This document shows, in pieces, positions 1 to 10,175 of a stretch of DNA of 64,000 bases. The stretch is from assembly GCF_002865645.1 (NCBI RefSeq), contig NW_020194693.1, positions 1,116,001-1,180,000 on the forward strand, read 5' to 3'. Position 1 is the stretch's first letter. Each line of letters begins with the position of its first letter. The DNA is from Hyaloscypha bicolor E. Taxonomy: Eukaryota; Ascomycota; Leotiomycetes; Helotiales; Hyaloscyphaceae. The notes below the pieces were generated by a model. That model ran no database searches. It worked only from the letters and a program-made list of their open reading frames with translations, and was not told the origin of the DNA. Both the position numbers and the translations under genes were made by a program.

Positions 1-1143
1 ATTCATCGGTGCTATGGCAATGGAAGTTTCCAGCGCCTTTGTGAAACCCGACTCCCCTTGGGTCATTGGTGTACTTGGCCTGTTAGTGCCAGTCCATCCA
101 TGCACATGAATGAATTAAAACTTACTCGACGATACCAGGACATACACAGTTGATTCTGATGTTTTCTTTCGAGTACTGCAAAAGATCAATAAAAACTCTT
201 CACACCTTAGGGTGCTCTCACATCAATAGCGTCACTCTTTGTCATTGATATAACCGCAGCTTTCGAGGCACAATACACAGCTACTCAACATCAGCCCCTC
301 ATTCATTTCTTTCTCTCATCTTGAAGTAGAGTACTTACGCGCATTATTCGTCGACACTATCCCCAGCTGACTTGCTATATTGACAATCGCCCCTCGATTC
401 CCCGCCCTCCCATCATGAGTCGGGAGTGGCTCTTGCTTCAGCATCTGAGCCAGCTCAAACCTAGAAGAGAGCCAGACGCCGCGATAATTGATGTTAGTCA
501 CGAAGTCGAATTGCTTCGCAGTCAGATCTGTTGAGCGCTCTCTGGTTCCTCCAACCCCTACCCGTCACATTAATCAGCACCAAATACCTCTATCTCATCC
601 CCATCACCCCTCAAGTCCAATCAGAGGAACAGAATGGATTGCTCACCAGCACAATTCACAGCGTAATCAACCCGACCAAATTTTGCAACAGTAGCTTGCA
701 CCATGTCCTCAATCTGGGCTTCTTCTTGCGTATCAACTTGGTTTACTAGGATATCTACGTCGGATGAGACTTCCTTCAAGTATTTTGCTGTTTCATGGAG
801 ACCCGTAAGGTTGATGTCGCTGATTGCGATTCGGCGGCAGCCTTCTAGAGCGAACTTCAACGAATTAGTAACCTGCTTCTTTAGAAGCCAGGGAGCCAAG
901 AGAGAGCCGGGAGCATGTCTCATTCTCCCGACCAGTAAAATAGGGAGCTGGGGGCATGGGACAAAGGAACAGGTTGGTTACGGAGATGGCTGTTGCTCGG
1001 CCGATGCCTGGATTGAGGTCAACATAACTTGTATAAAGTCGTTCATATTGAAAGACAAACTGGAGGGAAGAGCATGAAACTGGTGAGTTGAGCATACCTG
1101 AAGCTGCGCCGGTCACGAGGGCAACCCCTGGGAATAGTGTCAT
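1..1143 (-). CDS. Short-chain dehydrogenase/reductase, 3' end cut off by window edge
   Basis: Classical SDR, an NAD(P)(H)-dependent oxidoreductase whose substrate cannot be read from the sequence. Seven exons can be traced: 1143-1098, 1007-982, 854-647, 557-339, 280-222, 175-126 and 73-1, all phases agreeing, giving 227 codons before the left edge. Visible SDR marks are the cofactor loop TGAASGIG (residues 11-18, split by intron 1), the NCAG motif at the end of exon 3, INYRGVWLSSRFE and IVNIASQ in exon 4, the catalytic YCASK (YxxxK) in exon 5, and a PGIVDTPM segment after it. Introns are about 52-128 nt with clear donors. The start is the only ATG in frame just before the cofactor loop. The C-terminal end lies outside the window. 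It is tandem with the downstream-coordinate helicase gene but unrelated in function. Confidence 0.88.
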
Positions 1144-1462
1144 GGCTTGAATTCCAAACTAGTATTGGAAGGAAAGGGGGGGAAGTCCTAGGGATATTCA
1201 ACCTCGGAATGAGATGCCAATAATCGATTTATGAAAGATGAGGAAAGAGGATTTAGGATTTTTGGAGGGGCACAAAGTCGGGGCGGAGATCCGACGAAAA
1301 TCAAGGTGGGGTTGAGGGCGGACAAATCACGGAACACTTGTTCGTCTGATATGGGGTTCACGACGGAAGTGGGGTGTCAAGCTCAAGATTTACAGGAAAT
1401 GCTGAAGCCACAATTATACTGGTGGCTGAAATTCTGATATCATTTCTCGACTCGTGGTCGAT
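1144..1462. other. Intergenic, no gene seen
   Basis: Spacer between the SDR start and the ECM16 stop; it must hold the SDR promoter and the ECM16 3' end. I see no conserved coding pattern on either strand. Confidence 0.6.
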
Positions 1463-4400
1463 TCATTCAACAACCCATCCTCGACTGGGTATCTTCTTTT
1501 GTGTAACTTTCCTAGCTGGTAGTGGCCATCCTATCCCTGCTGTTCCTTCCGCTCTCAGATATGGTATCACCCAGCATTCCCTGATTTTTGTATCACCTTC
1601 ACCTTTCGTCTTCGGCATCACTTCCTTAATGGGCTTGCTGTAGTGTAACAGTGGTGTGCCTTTCGCCAGCGCGGCGAGTTGTCCGCCAGTGATGTCGGTA
1701 AGAGCATGCATTCTTGTCTTTGGGATCTTCTCTGGTGTTGCAGCTGCAGGCGCTGCTCGCTGCAAATATGAATATACAATGTATTCGGGACATTCTTGAG
1801 GGCTGATGTGCGCCAAAGGTGAAGATGGGTGAATGTATACTGCTTTATCGTCGTCGTCTCGCTTGATGTGCGACGGGAAGAGGGTGAGGTATGGCACGTC
1901 GATGGCTCGAGTTGGCTTTCGTCCAGTCTCTAAAGGGTGGGGTGACATGTCTGCTCGAATCGCGATGTGGTCAATGAAACCAGCTGCAACCATTTGCTTC
2001 AGAGCTTTGACCTGTTTCGCAGATGGTGGATCAAGCTTCTCCTGGTATTGCAAGCCTGCGAAAGCCGTAATATTCATGTGGAGAAGATCTGTAATCTGCT
2101 TTCGAAGTTGCAAAATCTCTTTCAAAACTTTGAAACGAACATAGTGAGCTTGGCACCATGCCTCGGTAAGTTCGTGTGCAAATTCGCCGACTACCTGAAG
2201 TAACTTGATTGCGTCGGATTTGTCATCAAGAAAGCAGAAGTCCTTCTGAACTTTGTTAAATTTCCGCCGGATGCACTGACGGAGATCTTCCTCAACCCGT
2301 TCTGCGTTTGTCAAGTATTCATCCTCTTCCCTTGGCGTAGCCGCTGGGATGACTTGATTTTCTGGAATGAATACATCTGCAGCAGACAGTCCAGCCACCA
2401 GCGCAATGGTATAGGGTAGACAATCGTGGAGATGGCCAACTAGTAGTATCCGAGCAAAGCGGGGGGATAGAGGAAATATTGACATCGTAGCACCTGTTGA
2501 GGTGATTTGTCCGGCGGGTGATATCGCAGACAGATAACTGAGAAGCTTCTCTGCGCTTGCGAGGCTTTGTCGTTCTGGCGGCGTGGGAAAAGGAAAATTC
2601 ACCACATGCTGAAGATTCATAGCCTTCAGTTGAAGAACCACACCCTCGATCGGCATCCGCAAGATTTCTGGATCTGCAAATTCTGGGAAGTCCCGTTCAT
2701 ACACAGCGGATGAGTATAATCGATAACAATGTCCAGGTCCAGTACGACCAGCACGACCGGCTCGTTGGCTGGCGCTGGCTTTGCTGATCCACCCAACCTC
2801 AAAGCTCTGTACACCGGTTATTCGATCGTATTTGCGTTCTTTCGATCTTCCACAATCGAAGACATAACGAATGCCCGGTATTGTGAGACTGGTCTCTGCA
2901 ACATTGGTAGCCAAAATGACTAGCCGTGATCCATCTGGTGGAGGCTCAAATACTTTCAGTTGTTCTCGAGTTGGTAGCAGGGAGTAGAGAGGCAATACGT
3001 GCATCTTTGTGGGGCCAGTGTCTGCCTCTCCTTCCACATCAAAGTCGGCATCGTCAAGATCGATGTCAACGTCATCCTCATCGTCGTAATTGTCATTATT
3101 GTCGTTAAGGCTGTCTCCAAAATCGATATCTTCTGTCTCTATTGAAGCATCCTTTCCAGATATCCTGACTGGTGGGCCAATTGCAGATTGCCCAATATGG
3201 AAAGCATCCTTTAATCGTTTGCTCAGCTGGGTGATCTCATTTTGGCCAGTTAGAAACACAAGAAATCCACCAGGGGGCAACTTTCTGTGCCCCTTGCTGA
3301 TTTTTCGGAATGCTTCTTCAACGTAATCGTGATGTGTTTTCTGCGCGAAATGAACCGTGACCGGATACTGTCTTCCTTCGGCCTGCAAGACTGGAGGAGG
3401 CGAAGGAAATAATGTCGTATTCTGAGTGAAGTCCGTAATTCTCAACGTTGCTGACATGATTATGAGCTTCAGCGGCTTTATGGAGGGATCGTCTGTGGCC
3501 ATTTCTTCCCGCAATTTGACAACTCGGCTCAACATCCCAATCAGAATATCTGTATTCACACTTCTTTCGTGGGCTTCGTCAATGATGATAGCCGAGTACT
3601 TCCGGAGAGCAATGTCTTGAGCGACTTCACGAAGAAGGACACCATCAGTCATGAACTTAATCGCAGTCTGGGCCCCAACGGTGCCTTCAAAGCGGATTTG
3701 GTATGCGACCCGTTTTCCATGGTCTCCCATTTCGTCTCCAACCCGTTTGGCCATACTAACAGCAGCAACTCGACGTGGTTGAGTTACTCCAACCATCCCA
3801 GGTGTTAGCGAGTCTGGCGAGCCATACCCAGCTTCAAATAAGAACTGAGGAACCTGAGTTGTCTTTCCAGACCCAGTAGCACCATACACGACTACGAGAT
3901 TGTTGTTGTGAACCGCTTCCATTATTTTTTGTTCTTCTGCCACAACCGGAAGCTTCAGTCGTACTTCTTGAATCTCCGGTGGTCTTGATACAGCAACACT
4001 GAACGCTTTTCGGGCGGTATTCGTTGTCGGTTGTAGTTCCAGGGGCAGAGTGTCCTGTTCAGGAGCCCTTGGCTTGAATCCGACAATCTTTGGAGTATCT
4101 GTTGCATTGGTAATATTCGAGGATGGTTGATACCCGAGAGCTTCATTCAACTGCTGAGTTGCCCATGCTTTAAAAGCGGATGATCTCTCCTTCTTTGGAG
4201 ACGAATCGTCCTCTTCTTCGCCGTCCTCAGTCTCCTCCGTCTCGTCTTCGGACTCATCCTCCGAACTCGACGTCGCTTTCTCCTGGTCGTTGTCTGAAGC
4301 ATCCGAAATATCGCCATAATCCTGGGTCGAGGCCTCCCCATCAGTATTACTGTCCATCTCCGAAGGAGAACTGAATCCTGTCCACTCTGGCTTTTCTGGT

Positions 4401-5053
4401 GCTTCATGCTTGAAGGATAATTTGGAGTTTACACCTCCTCGGCGCTTCCTCTTTTTCAAGACAGGTTTTCCTTCTCCATCCACTTCCAAAGGTCTCTTTA
4501 ACCCAGCTCCCAGAGCTATGGTAGGTTGTTTTGCTGTAATTGGGATCGTTATAGGGGATTTGAAAAGTCCGCCTCCTGCTTGTGGTTGTTCATCGTCCGA
4601 TGAACTTTGATCCTCAACCTCTCTCACCTTCCTCTTCTCGAATAACACTTCGTCATTTTCTCCATCAATATCGATTCCAGCCTGACTATCTTTCAAAGCT
4701 CTGCTAAGCCTCTGCCTCTTCGTCTCTCGTCCTTGTCCCAATTTCCTGCTGCTCTGGTAGAGACTGGTATCCGTTCTGGCATTTGCAAGTCGTGATACAA
4801 GTTCCCGATTCTCGTCCTTCTTCAATTTCGTTTCGATGTATTTCTCTAACCGTTTCGCCTTCTTTCCACTGATCTTTGCCCCTTCCTTTCGCAACTCTTC
4901 CTTCATCCGCTGCTTCTTCTCTTCGATTTCAGCCTTTGCTGAGGGGATGTGCTCCACCGCATTGGAATCCACTGCGGGTTCAGAGTGACCGGCATGCTGT
5001 TTTGACCGTGCAATAACCTTGTGTTTCCGCTGCCGGGGGACGAATTTGGGCAT
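1463..5053 (-). CDS. ECM16: DEAH-box RNA helicase Ecm16/Dhr1 (DHX37)
   Basis: Single-exon gene, 1196 residues, close to the usual length of Dhr1/DHX37. In yeast this nucleolar helicase, activated by Utp14, releases U3 snoRNA from pre-18S rRNA in the small-subunit processome. The start MPKFVPRQRKHK is family-typical. The first ~350 residues are charged, with KKRKRR basic stretches and acidic Ser/Glu runs. The helicase core follows: Walker A GATGSGKT (about 391-398), DEAH (about 492-495), SAT motif III, and motif VI QRAGRAGRTG (about 762). An acidic insert (about 640-680) sits in the second RecA domain. Winged-helix, ratchet and OB-fold regions complete the C-terminus. It is divergent from the proteasome chaperone gene with only 157 bp between starts. 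Identification is by motif order and the N-terminal signature; a different DEAH helicase is unlikely. Confidence 0.95.
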   Translation of the reverse strand: MPKFVPRQRKHKVIARSKQHAGHSEPAVDSNAVEHIPSAKAEIEEKKQRMKEELRKEGAKISGKKAKRLEKYIETKLKKDENRELVSRLANARTDTSLYQSSRKLGQGRETKRQRLSRALKDSQAGIDIDGENDEVLFEKRKVREVEDQSSSDDEQPQAGGGLFKSPITIPITAKQPTIALGAGLKRPLEVDGEGKPVLKKRKRRGGVNSKLSFKHEAPEKPEWTGFSSPSEMDSNTDGEASTQDYGDISDASDNDQEKATSSSEDESEDETEETEDGEEEDDSSPKKERSSAFKAWATQQLNEALGYQPSSNITNATDTPKIVGFKPRAPEQDTLPLELQPTTNTARKAFSVAVSRPPEIQEVRLKLPVVAEEQKIMEAVHNNNLVVVYGATGSGKTTQVPQFLFEAGYGSPDSLTPGMVGVTQPRRVAAVSMAKRVGDEMGDHGKRVAYQIRFEGTVGAQTAIKFMTDGVLLREVAQDIALRKYSAIIIDEAHERSVNTDILIGMLSRVVKLREEMATDDPSIKPLKLIIMSATLRITDFTQNTTLFPSPPPVLQAEGRQYPVTVHFAQKTHHDYVEEAFRKISKGHRKLPPGGFLVFLTGQNEITQLSKRLKDAFHIGQSAIGPPVRISGKDASIETEDIDFGDSLNDNNDNYDDEDDVDIDLDDADFDVEGEADTGPTKMHVLPLYSLLPTREQLKVFEPPPDGSRLVILATNVAETSLTIPGIRYVFDCGRSKERKYDRITGVQSFEVGWISKASASQRAGRAGRTGPGHCYRLYSSAVYERDFPEFADPEILRMPIEGVVLQLKAMNLQHVVNFPFPTPPERQSLASAEKLLSYLSAISPAGQITSTGATMSIFPLSPRFARILLVGHLHDCLPYTIALVAGLSAADVFIPENQVIPAATPREEDEYLTNAERVEEDLRQCIRRKFNKVQKDFCFLDDKSDAIKLLQVVGEFAHELTEAWCQAHYVRFKVLKEILQLRKQITDLLHMNITAFAGLQYQEKLDPPSAKQVKALKQMVAAGFIDHIAIRADMSPHPLETGRKPTRAIDVPYLTLFPSHIKRDDDDKAVYIHPSSPLAHISPQECPEYIVYSYLQRAAPAAATPEKIPKTRMHALTDITGGQLAALAKGTPLLHYSKPIKEVMPKTKGEGDTKIRECWVIPYLRAEGTAGIGWPLPARKVTQKKIPSRGWVVE

Positions 5054-5210
5054 CTTGAAGGTGCATCAAATCGTCTCTCGATGTTCAAGTTGCTGCAAGG
5101 TTTTTGGGAGGAACTTTTTTCGGCAGAAAAAGGCGGTGAAGCCATTTGACAAGGCAATTCGGCAGCCTCGCGAGGATCCCCCTCCGACCAACACGTCTTC
5201 ATCCATCAAG
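5054..5210. promoter_or_regulatory. Short bidirectional promoter region (ECM16 / PAC3-like)
   Basis: Only 157 bp separate the two divergent start codons, so both transcripts must start from a shared compact promoter. No specific factor site is claimed. Confidence 0.6.
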
Positions 5211-5742
5211 ATGTCAACGCCAAGTCTGCCTACGGGCCTCCGAGATTTAGGCGTTGATGGTGGTGTAGAGGATTCTCGTTTTCCAGCACCATCCAAACAG
5301 GCAGCCGGGCTCGTCAACGGAACACAGACGGACGTGTCGTCTGTTTACTTCTCAGACAAGATCCTGATCACAATCTCCCAGGGCGGTCGGTTATCGCAAT
5401 GGGTATATCTTCTAAAAGTTTACCCTCGAATAGTTCTGACATGCTAGGCAGATCCAAGTACCACTCTCATCCGCCTCTCCCACCACATTCGATACGGCGC
5501 TGCCATCCAACAACGAAGACATGCTTCCGCTCGGGCATTTGACACCAAAGACGCTGCTTGGCGCAGGTGGTGAGCAACGAGAAACATTGGGTCATCTTTA
5601 TGCAAGTCAAATCGCGAATGTCATTGCTACAAGGAATCCCGAGGAATCGAGGACGGTAGTTGTTGGACTTGGACTACAAAAAGTTGAGATGGAGAGGGAG
5701 GCATTCTTCGATTTGTTGGAGCTCCTTCAGAAGGTTATGTGA
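5211..5742 (+). CDS. Proteasome assembly chaperone 3 homologue (PAC3/Poc3 family)
   Basis: Two exons, 5211-5402 and 5452-5742, with a 49 nt intron (GTATAT..CAG, phase 0), giving 160 residues. PAC3 works with PAC4 (yeast Poc3-Poc4) to help assemble the alpha ring of the 20S proteasome. The family pattern is visible: an early strand VYFSDKILITISQGGRLSQW, then after a variable loop HLTPKTLLGAG, a helix LYASQIANVIA, the strand TVVVGLGLQ, and a final helix FFDLLELLQKVM. Length matches the small one-domain family. The ATG at 5211 is preferred because it begins the fungal-type low-complexity leader and lies after the promoter; upstream in-frame Met codons overlap the ECM16 start. Divergence in this family is high, so confidence is good but not complete. 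Confidence 0.8.
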
Positions 5743-5970
5743 TGGGACAACAACTTCGCTGAAGGGCGCCGATGAGCATTTATCACACTCCGTAGGTGAT
5801 GGGATCAGATGTCAGGGGCTTGAAAACCTCTTACTACAGATTTTCACAGGGGATGCTGCTCTCCACCCGGTCTCCATTTTATAACGCTCCGCTTTTCACA
5901 ACGCTCCGGAAAGGCTATAAAAGTGAGAATATACAGCAGAAAGGAATCCCTGGTAGCAGAACAACGAATT

Positions 5971-7324
5971 TTAAGCTGCCACAATCACTGCACTAGGTGC
6001 TTGAGTCTGCCCAGCCATTTTCTTCTTCATCTCATCATTCTCAAGTTTGAATCGGAGTTGACACCCTGTTCTATAGTCAGGATATTTCTCAAACTCTTCG
6101 ATCTGCTGCTATCTTTACTTACAGTCACCACATGAAATTGGCTCGTATTTTGGCGGATTCGTTTCGGAAGTACAAGAGGGAACCACACCTTCCACGCAGT
6201 TGAAGTTGAGCCCTGGATCTTGTTAGTGATCTTGACATGAAGGTTCCGAAAATTTGTACTCGCCGAAAAAGAACGGCATTGAGACTCGTTCGACAGTCGA
6301 TCGATTGTACACTCTGTGGACTGTGCTTTTATAAATATCATTGCACAGTCGCATCATGAAATCTCCGATATTGACGACAATCGTTCCTTCCACAGGAGTG
6401 GCTTTGATCCATTGGCCATCTCGGTTCAGGACTTGAAGGCCTCCAGTCATATCTTGCCAGAGCAATGTGAATAGTTGCAGGTCAGTGTGGCTTCCCAACC
6501 CCACGGCATTGTTTACTGTTTCCTCTTCCGTTGTGGTTGGATAATAGTTGAAGACTCCATCAGCTCCTGGATACGTTGTCCGGCTGTCAAAGTAACTTTC
6601 TGGAAGGTCAAGACTCAGAGCAAATACTTTGACCAGCTTCCTAGCCAACGTTAAGCAAGCTGCCCAGTATCCGAGAACTTCATCCTTGAACCCTGGTAAA
6701 TGGGAAGTCCCTTCCCATACGAATTCTTCTCCTCGAATCCATGGCTTCACCTCTTCCGGAATTGCATCCAGGGTCTTTGGATCTGGGTCATATTGCGGCG
6801 AATATCTCCAGCCCAGCTTTCAATTTAGTCAGTCTCTCAGTCTCTCACTGCCCCTAATAGCGATAACCAACATACCGATTCCTTGACATCTACACTTTCT
6901 CCAGGGCTGATGTTCGTGGTCCTAGGTCCTTTGTATCCGTTGAAATATTTTGAGAAAGACTGGCTGACTTTCATCTTATCTTCGTTGGGCTGGGTGAAGA
7001 ATCTATTTTCTTCAGCACAAAGTCCAGCCTCGATGTTACCGATACTCACGCCAACAACTGCTTCTTCGCATCCGCAATTATCCTTTCCGAAATCCCATGG
7101 TTCTTGATGTAGAAGAACCCTGTATTCACGGCGGCTGCTCTGATTTCTTTGGCCAATGCCTCCCGGTCTTCAAATTTCGACGAATAAAGAGGCGATAGGT
7201 CGATGATGGGGATCTCTTCAGTCGTACAATCTCGGGGCTGGGTGTTTAAGACATCTCGGAAGACTGGTCCATACGCTGTTCGGAGCTCCAGCTTTGAAGT
7301 CGTCGTTGTGGTTGAGATGGTCAT
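5971..7324 (-). CDS. 2-oxoglutarate/Fe(II)-dependent dioxygenase, isopenicillin-N-synthase-like
   Basis: Five exons: 7324-7050, 7002-6876, 6816-6264, 6212-6123 and 6065-5971, giving 379 residues; phases agree at every junction. Introns are 47, 59, 51 and 57 nt. The N-terminal DIOX_N pattern is present (EIPIIDLSPLY, TGFFYIKNHGI), followed by the jelly-roll domain. The iron triad is H244-x-D246 (GSHTDLQ) and H301 (STVHRVYN), with the 2OG-binding R311-x-S313; the enzyme therefore looks active. The substrate is unknown; such fungal proteins are often in secondary metabolism or detoxification, but no cluster genes sit beside it. Intron 3 fits only a GC-AG splice (donor GCGAGT at 6263), which restores the expected FFFG-x-NF core. 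The ATG at 7324 is chosen over an upstream in-frame one at 7348 for context only. Confidence 0.9.
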
Positions 7325-8274
7325 TTTGAGATGTCTTGGGGTTGTCAACGCGTAGCGTACGACGTTATGTCGGCCGCGTCGGTTATGTATTCATGTCTTT
7401 TGTACGTACGCAATCCCGACTGTCTTATCGTTCACTGAAGCTTACCCCGAGTTATCCTGGTGCGTGGTTCCCGCCTTGTGGTCCTGATGTCGAGCTTGGA
7501 GTCCTTCAATCCTGTGAAATTGGACTCGGTGCTCGCCGGAAGTCGATTGCTATTCTCCAGGATTAAAGATAGGCAATGGTTACAAGAGTTCCCTATCAGA
7601 TAGGTCAACCTTATCGATCTTGGCTCCTGCAAGTCATCCGCTGGAAATAACAGTTCACGTGATTTGTATCCCACTCTTCAACCAAAAGTTCTGCAGTGCC
7701 ACTTCAACTGCACCTGCTGCTGCTCAGCGTTGATTAACTGTGGCTTCCAATACCGTGGTTCTCAACAGGCCCTTGCAGCCTCTTTCACAGTTATTCACAT
7801 GATTTTGTACCTGGGAGCAAACCTAAGAATGTTATCAAGTGATTTGCACGACTCTTGCTCTGCTCTCTACCTTCCAGACTTTCACCTCAAATTGATAGAC
7901 CTTGCAAGGTTTCTCGAATCCTTGTCAAAGCTGCAAGCGCCGCGCTAACTCCGCAGATATGCTGTATCTCTTGACTTTTTTTTGGGGGTGTTACTTTCGA
8001 GAATGATAGGCCAACCTTGACTTGGCCTTGGCCTTTCCCCATTCGCGATAAGGAGGAGAACGTTGTACCCAGGAGCAATCCCCATTGTCGTAACAAGCGG
8101 CCCTGATTTTCGTATCATAAATGGGATTCATGCTGCCTTTCTGTTGAGTGTCACTGTTCTTTGGTTTGTCCAGAGATATGAGACCATCCTTCCTTCGTTA
8201 GTCTATCTTGATTTTCAAGGCGTCAAACAAGCTATTCCGCACTCTCAACTTACTCCATCTCCTGGCCTTGCAAT
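7325..8274. promoter_or_regulatory. Divergent promoter region of dioxygenase and NCS1 permease
   Basis: About 950 bp without a supportable gene. It holds the upstream regions of both divergent genes and a T8-G5 homopolymer run near 7977-7990. A GATA-type motif (CGATAAG) lies at about 8046-8052. GATA factors such as AreA control many fungal nitrogen-source permeases, so a nitrogen-regulated promoter is plausible, but that is inference from one short motif. Confidence 0.4.
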
Positions 8275-10175
8275 ATGGCAAGCAGCCTTATCAGACGTTT
8301 TCCCGAGAGCATTCCTGCTCCTCATTTTCAGGCGAAAGGTGCCGAAAACGTGCATGGAGAGGATATGTGGCTGGACAATGATGACATTCGACCACTGAAA
8401 CTGGCTGACCGGACTTGGAATCTTTGGACTTACCTGACTTTCTGGTTCTCTGCAAGTGAGTTTAACTTTGGCATGGAGATCTTGGAGTAATTGTTAATAT
8501 GTTCAAGCCGCCACCGTGTCAAACTGGTACGCAGCATCCAGCGCGCAGGCCCTGGGTCTGAGTATGTGGGAATCGATCGGATGCTCATTTGGCGGTCAAA
8601 TTCTCATCGCTATCGTCATTGTGCTCAATGGACGAGCAGGTGCGAAGTATCACATGTTAGTCCTCAATGTCCCACCAACAGCCTCACATTGACACCGAAG
8701 CAGTGGATACCCGATCCTGAACAGAGCAGCATTTGGCGTGTTTGGTGCTTGGTGGCCAACTTTCAATCGAGCTGTGATGGCTATTGTCTGGAACGGCGTG
8801 AATGCTGTCCAGGGTGGGCAATGTATTTATGTCATGCTCCACGCTCTCACACCTAAGATCGCCAATATTAAGAACGTGATGGGCTCCGGATCAGTCCTTG
8901 ATTCTGGTGGGATGATAGGATTCGCAATCTTCTGGATTTTAACCTGCTGTTTCCTCGTTATTCCAGTCCCAAAGGTATATTGACCATGCTGTTTCAAGTT
9001 GTCTTGCTAATCCCTCACAGATGAGAGGCCTCGTGTACGCAAAGCTCATCGTCTTCATCATTTCCGCCATCGCCATGTGTGCCTGGACTCTCACCCTAGC
9101 CGGTGGTATCGGCGAAGTCGCCCGCCAACCCGGAACAGCACACGGCTCAACGAAAGCCTGGCTAATCGTCCGCTTCCTCCTCCTCGGCGCTGCAAGCTGT
9201 GCAACATTTGCTTCAAACGCGGCAGATTTCCAAAGATATGCCACAAAACCCAACGACGTACTTCTTGGGAATTTAGTCGGCTTTCCCCTTTCCAACGTGA
9301 GTCACCGTTCCCTGATCAACACCCTCAAATAATACTAATGAGAGAAGTTCCTCGTTGCTGTGGTAGGCAATCTAGTAGGAAGCAGCAGCCAAGTCCTCTA
9401 CGGAAAAATCATCTGGTCGCCACTAACCTACCTCGACATGCTTCAAACTTCCTCTTATACCTCCTCCCGTCGAGCCGGTTGCTTCTTTATCGCTGCCGCC
9501 TTCGCCTATAGCGCCATCTTCTCCTCGATCTTCGAGAACTCGTTGCCGGCTGGGAACGACATCGCTGCTCTCTTTCCAAAGTACATTTCTGTTAGGAAGG
9601 GATTCTTCATTTGCGCTGTTATCTCATTCGCGATTAATCCGTGGTATCTTTTGGGGAGCGCGAGTATATTTATTTCATTCCTTGCCTCGTATCAAATATT
9701 TCTCTCGTCGATCACGGGGGTCCTGTTATGCCATTACTATGTTATTTCGCGCGGGTACCTGGAGATCGATGATCTCTATACAAGTAGGAAGGAGGGAGTG
9801 TATTGGTATTTCCATGGCTGGAATTGGCGCGCCTATCTTGCGTATGTGGTCGGCATTGCACCGAATTTTTACGGGTTTCTGAATAATATGGGGGTGCACG
9901 CGTCGGACGGAGTAGTGAAGGCGTATTATTTTGCGTATCCGATTGGGCTGTGCGTTAGCTTTTTGGTTTATTGGGGGGCATGTTGGATTAGTAGGCCGGC
10001 GGGCATGGTGGGATTGGGGGAATGGAGGGAGGTTAAGGATTATGTGCGGCCGGAGGAGAGGGGTGTGGAAGGGAGGGCAGATGTCGAGAGTGAGAGTGGG
10101 GGGAGTGTGGAGAGGGAGATGGTGGTGAAGGAGGCTGCGGTTGGGGTAAGTCCGGCGAGGAGTGTGGATAAATAG
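8275..10175 (+). CDS. NCS1-family purine/uracil/allantoin-type permease (Fur-like)
   Basis: Five exons: 8275-8455, 8508-8655, 8704-8974, 9021-9296 and 9348-10175, giving 567 residues with matching phases. NCS1 carriers are proton- or sodium-coupled plasma-membrane importers of nucleobases and related compounds; the substrate here is unresolved. Family marks: RTWNLWTYLTFWFSAS then SNWYAASSAQALGLSMWE (first helices), NGRAGAKYHIGYP, WNGVNAVQGGQCIYVML, NAADFQRYA, and late DLYTSRKEGVYWYFHGWNWRAY followed by GIAPNF. About a dozen hydrophobic helices can be seen. The start at 8275 gives the usual ~45-residue cytoplasmic leader before helix 1. The last ~50 residues are acidic/Ser-rich, as in endocytosis-regulated fungal Fur proteins. 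An ACTAA branch site precedes exon 5. Confidence 0.88.

Noticed and set aside
6223..6263. Reading through the GT donor of dioxygenase intron 3 as the true end of the protein
   Set aside because: The unspliced frame stops soon after FFFGEYKF and loses the conserved PISCGDW C-terminus, which is present downstream in phase if the GC-AG intron is used.
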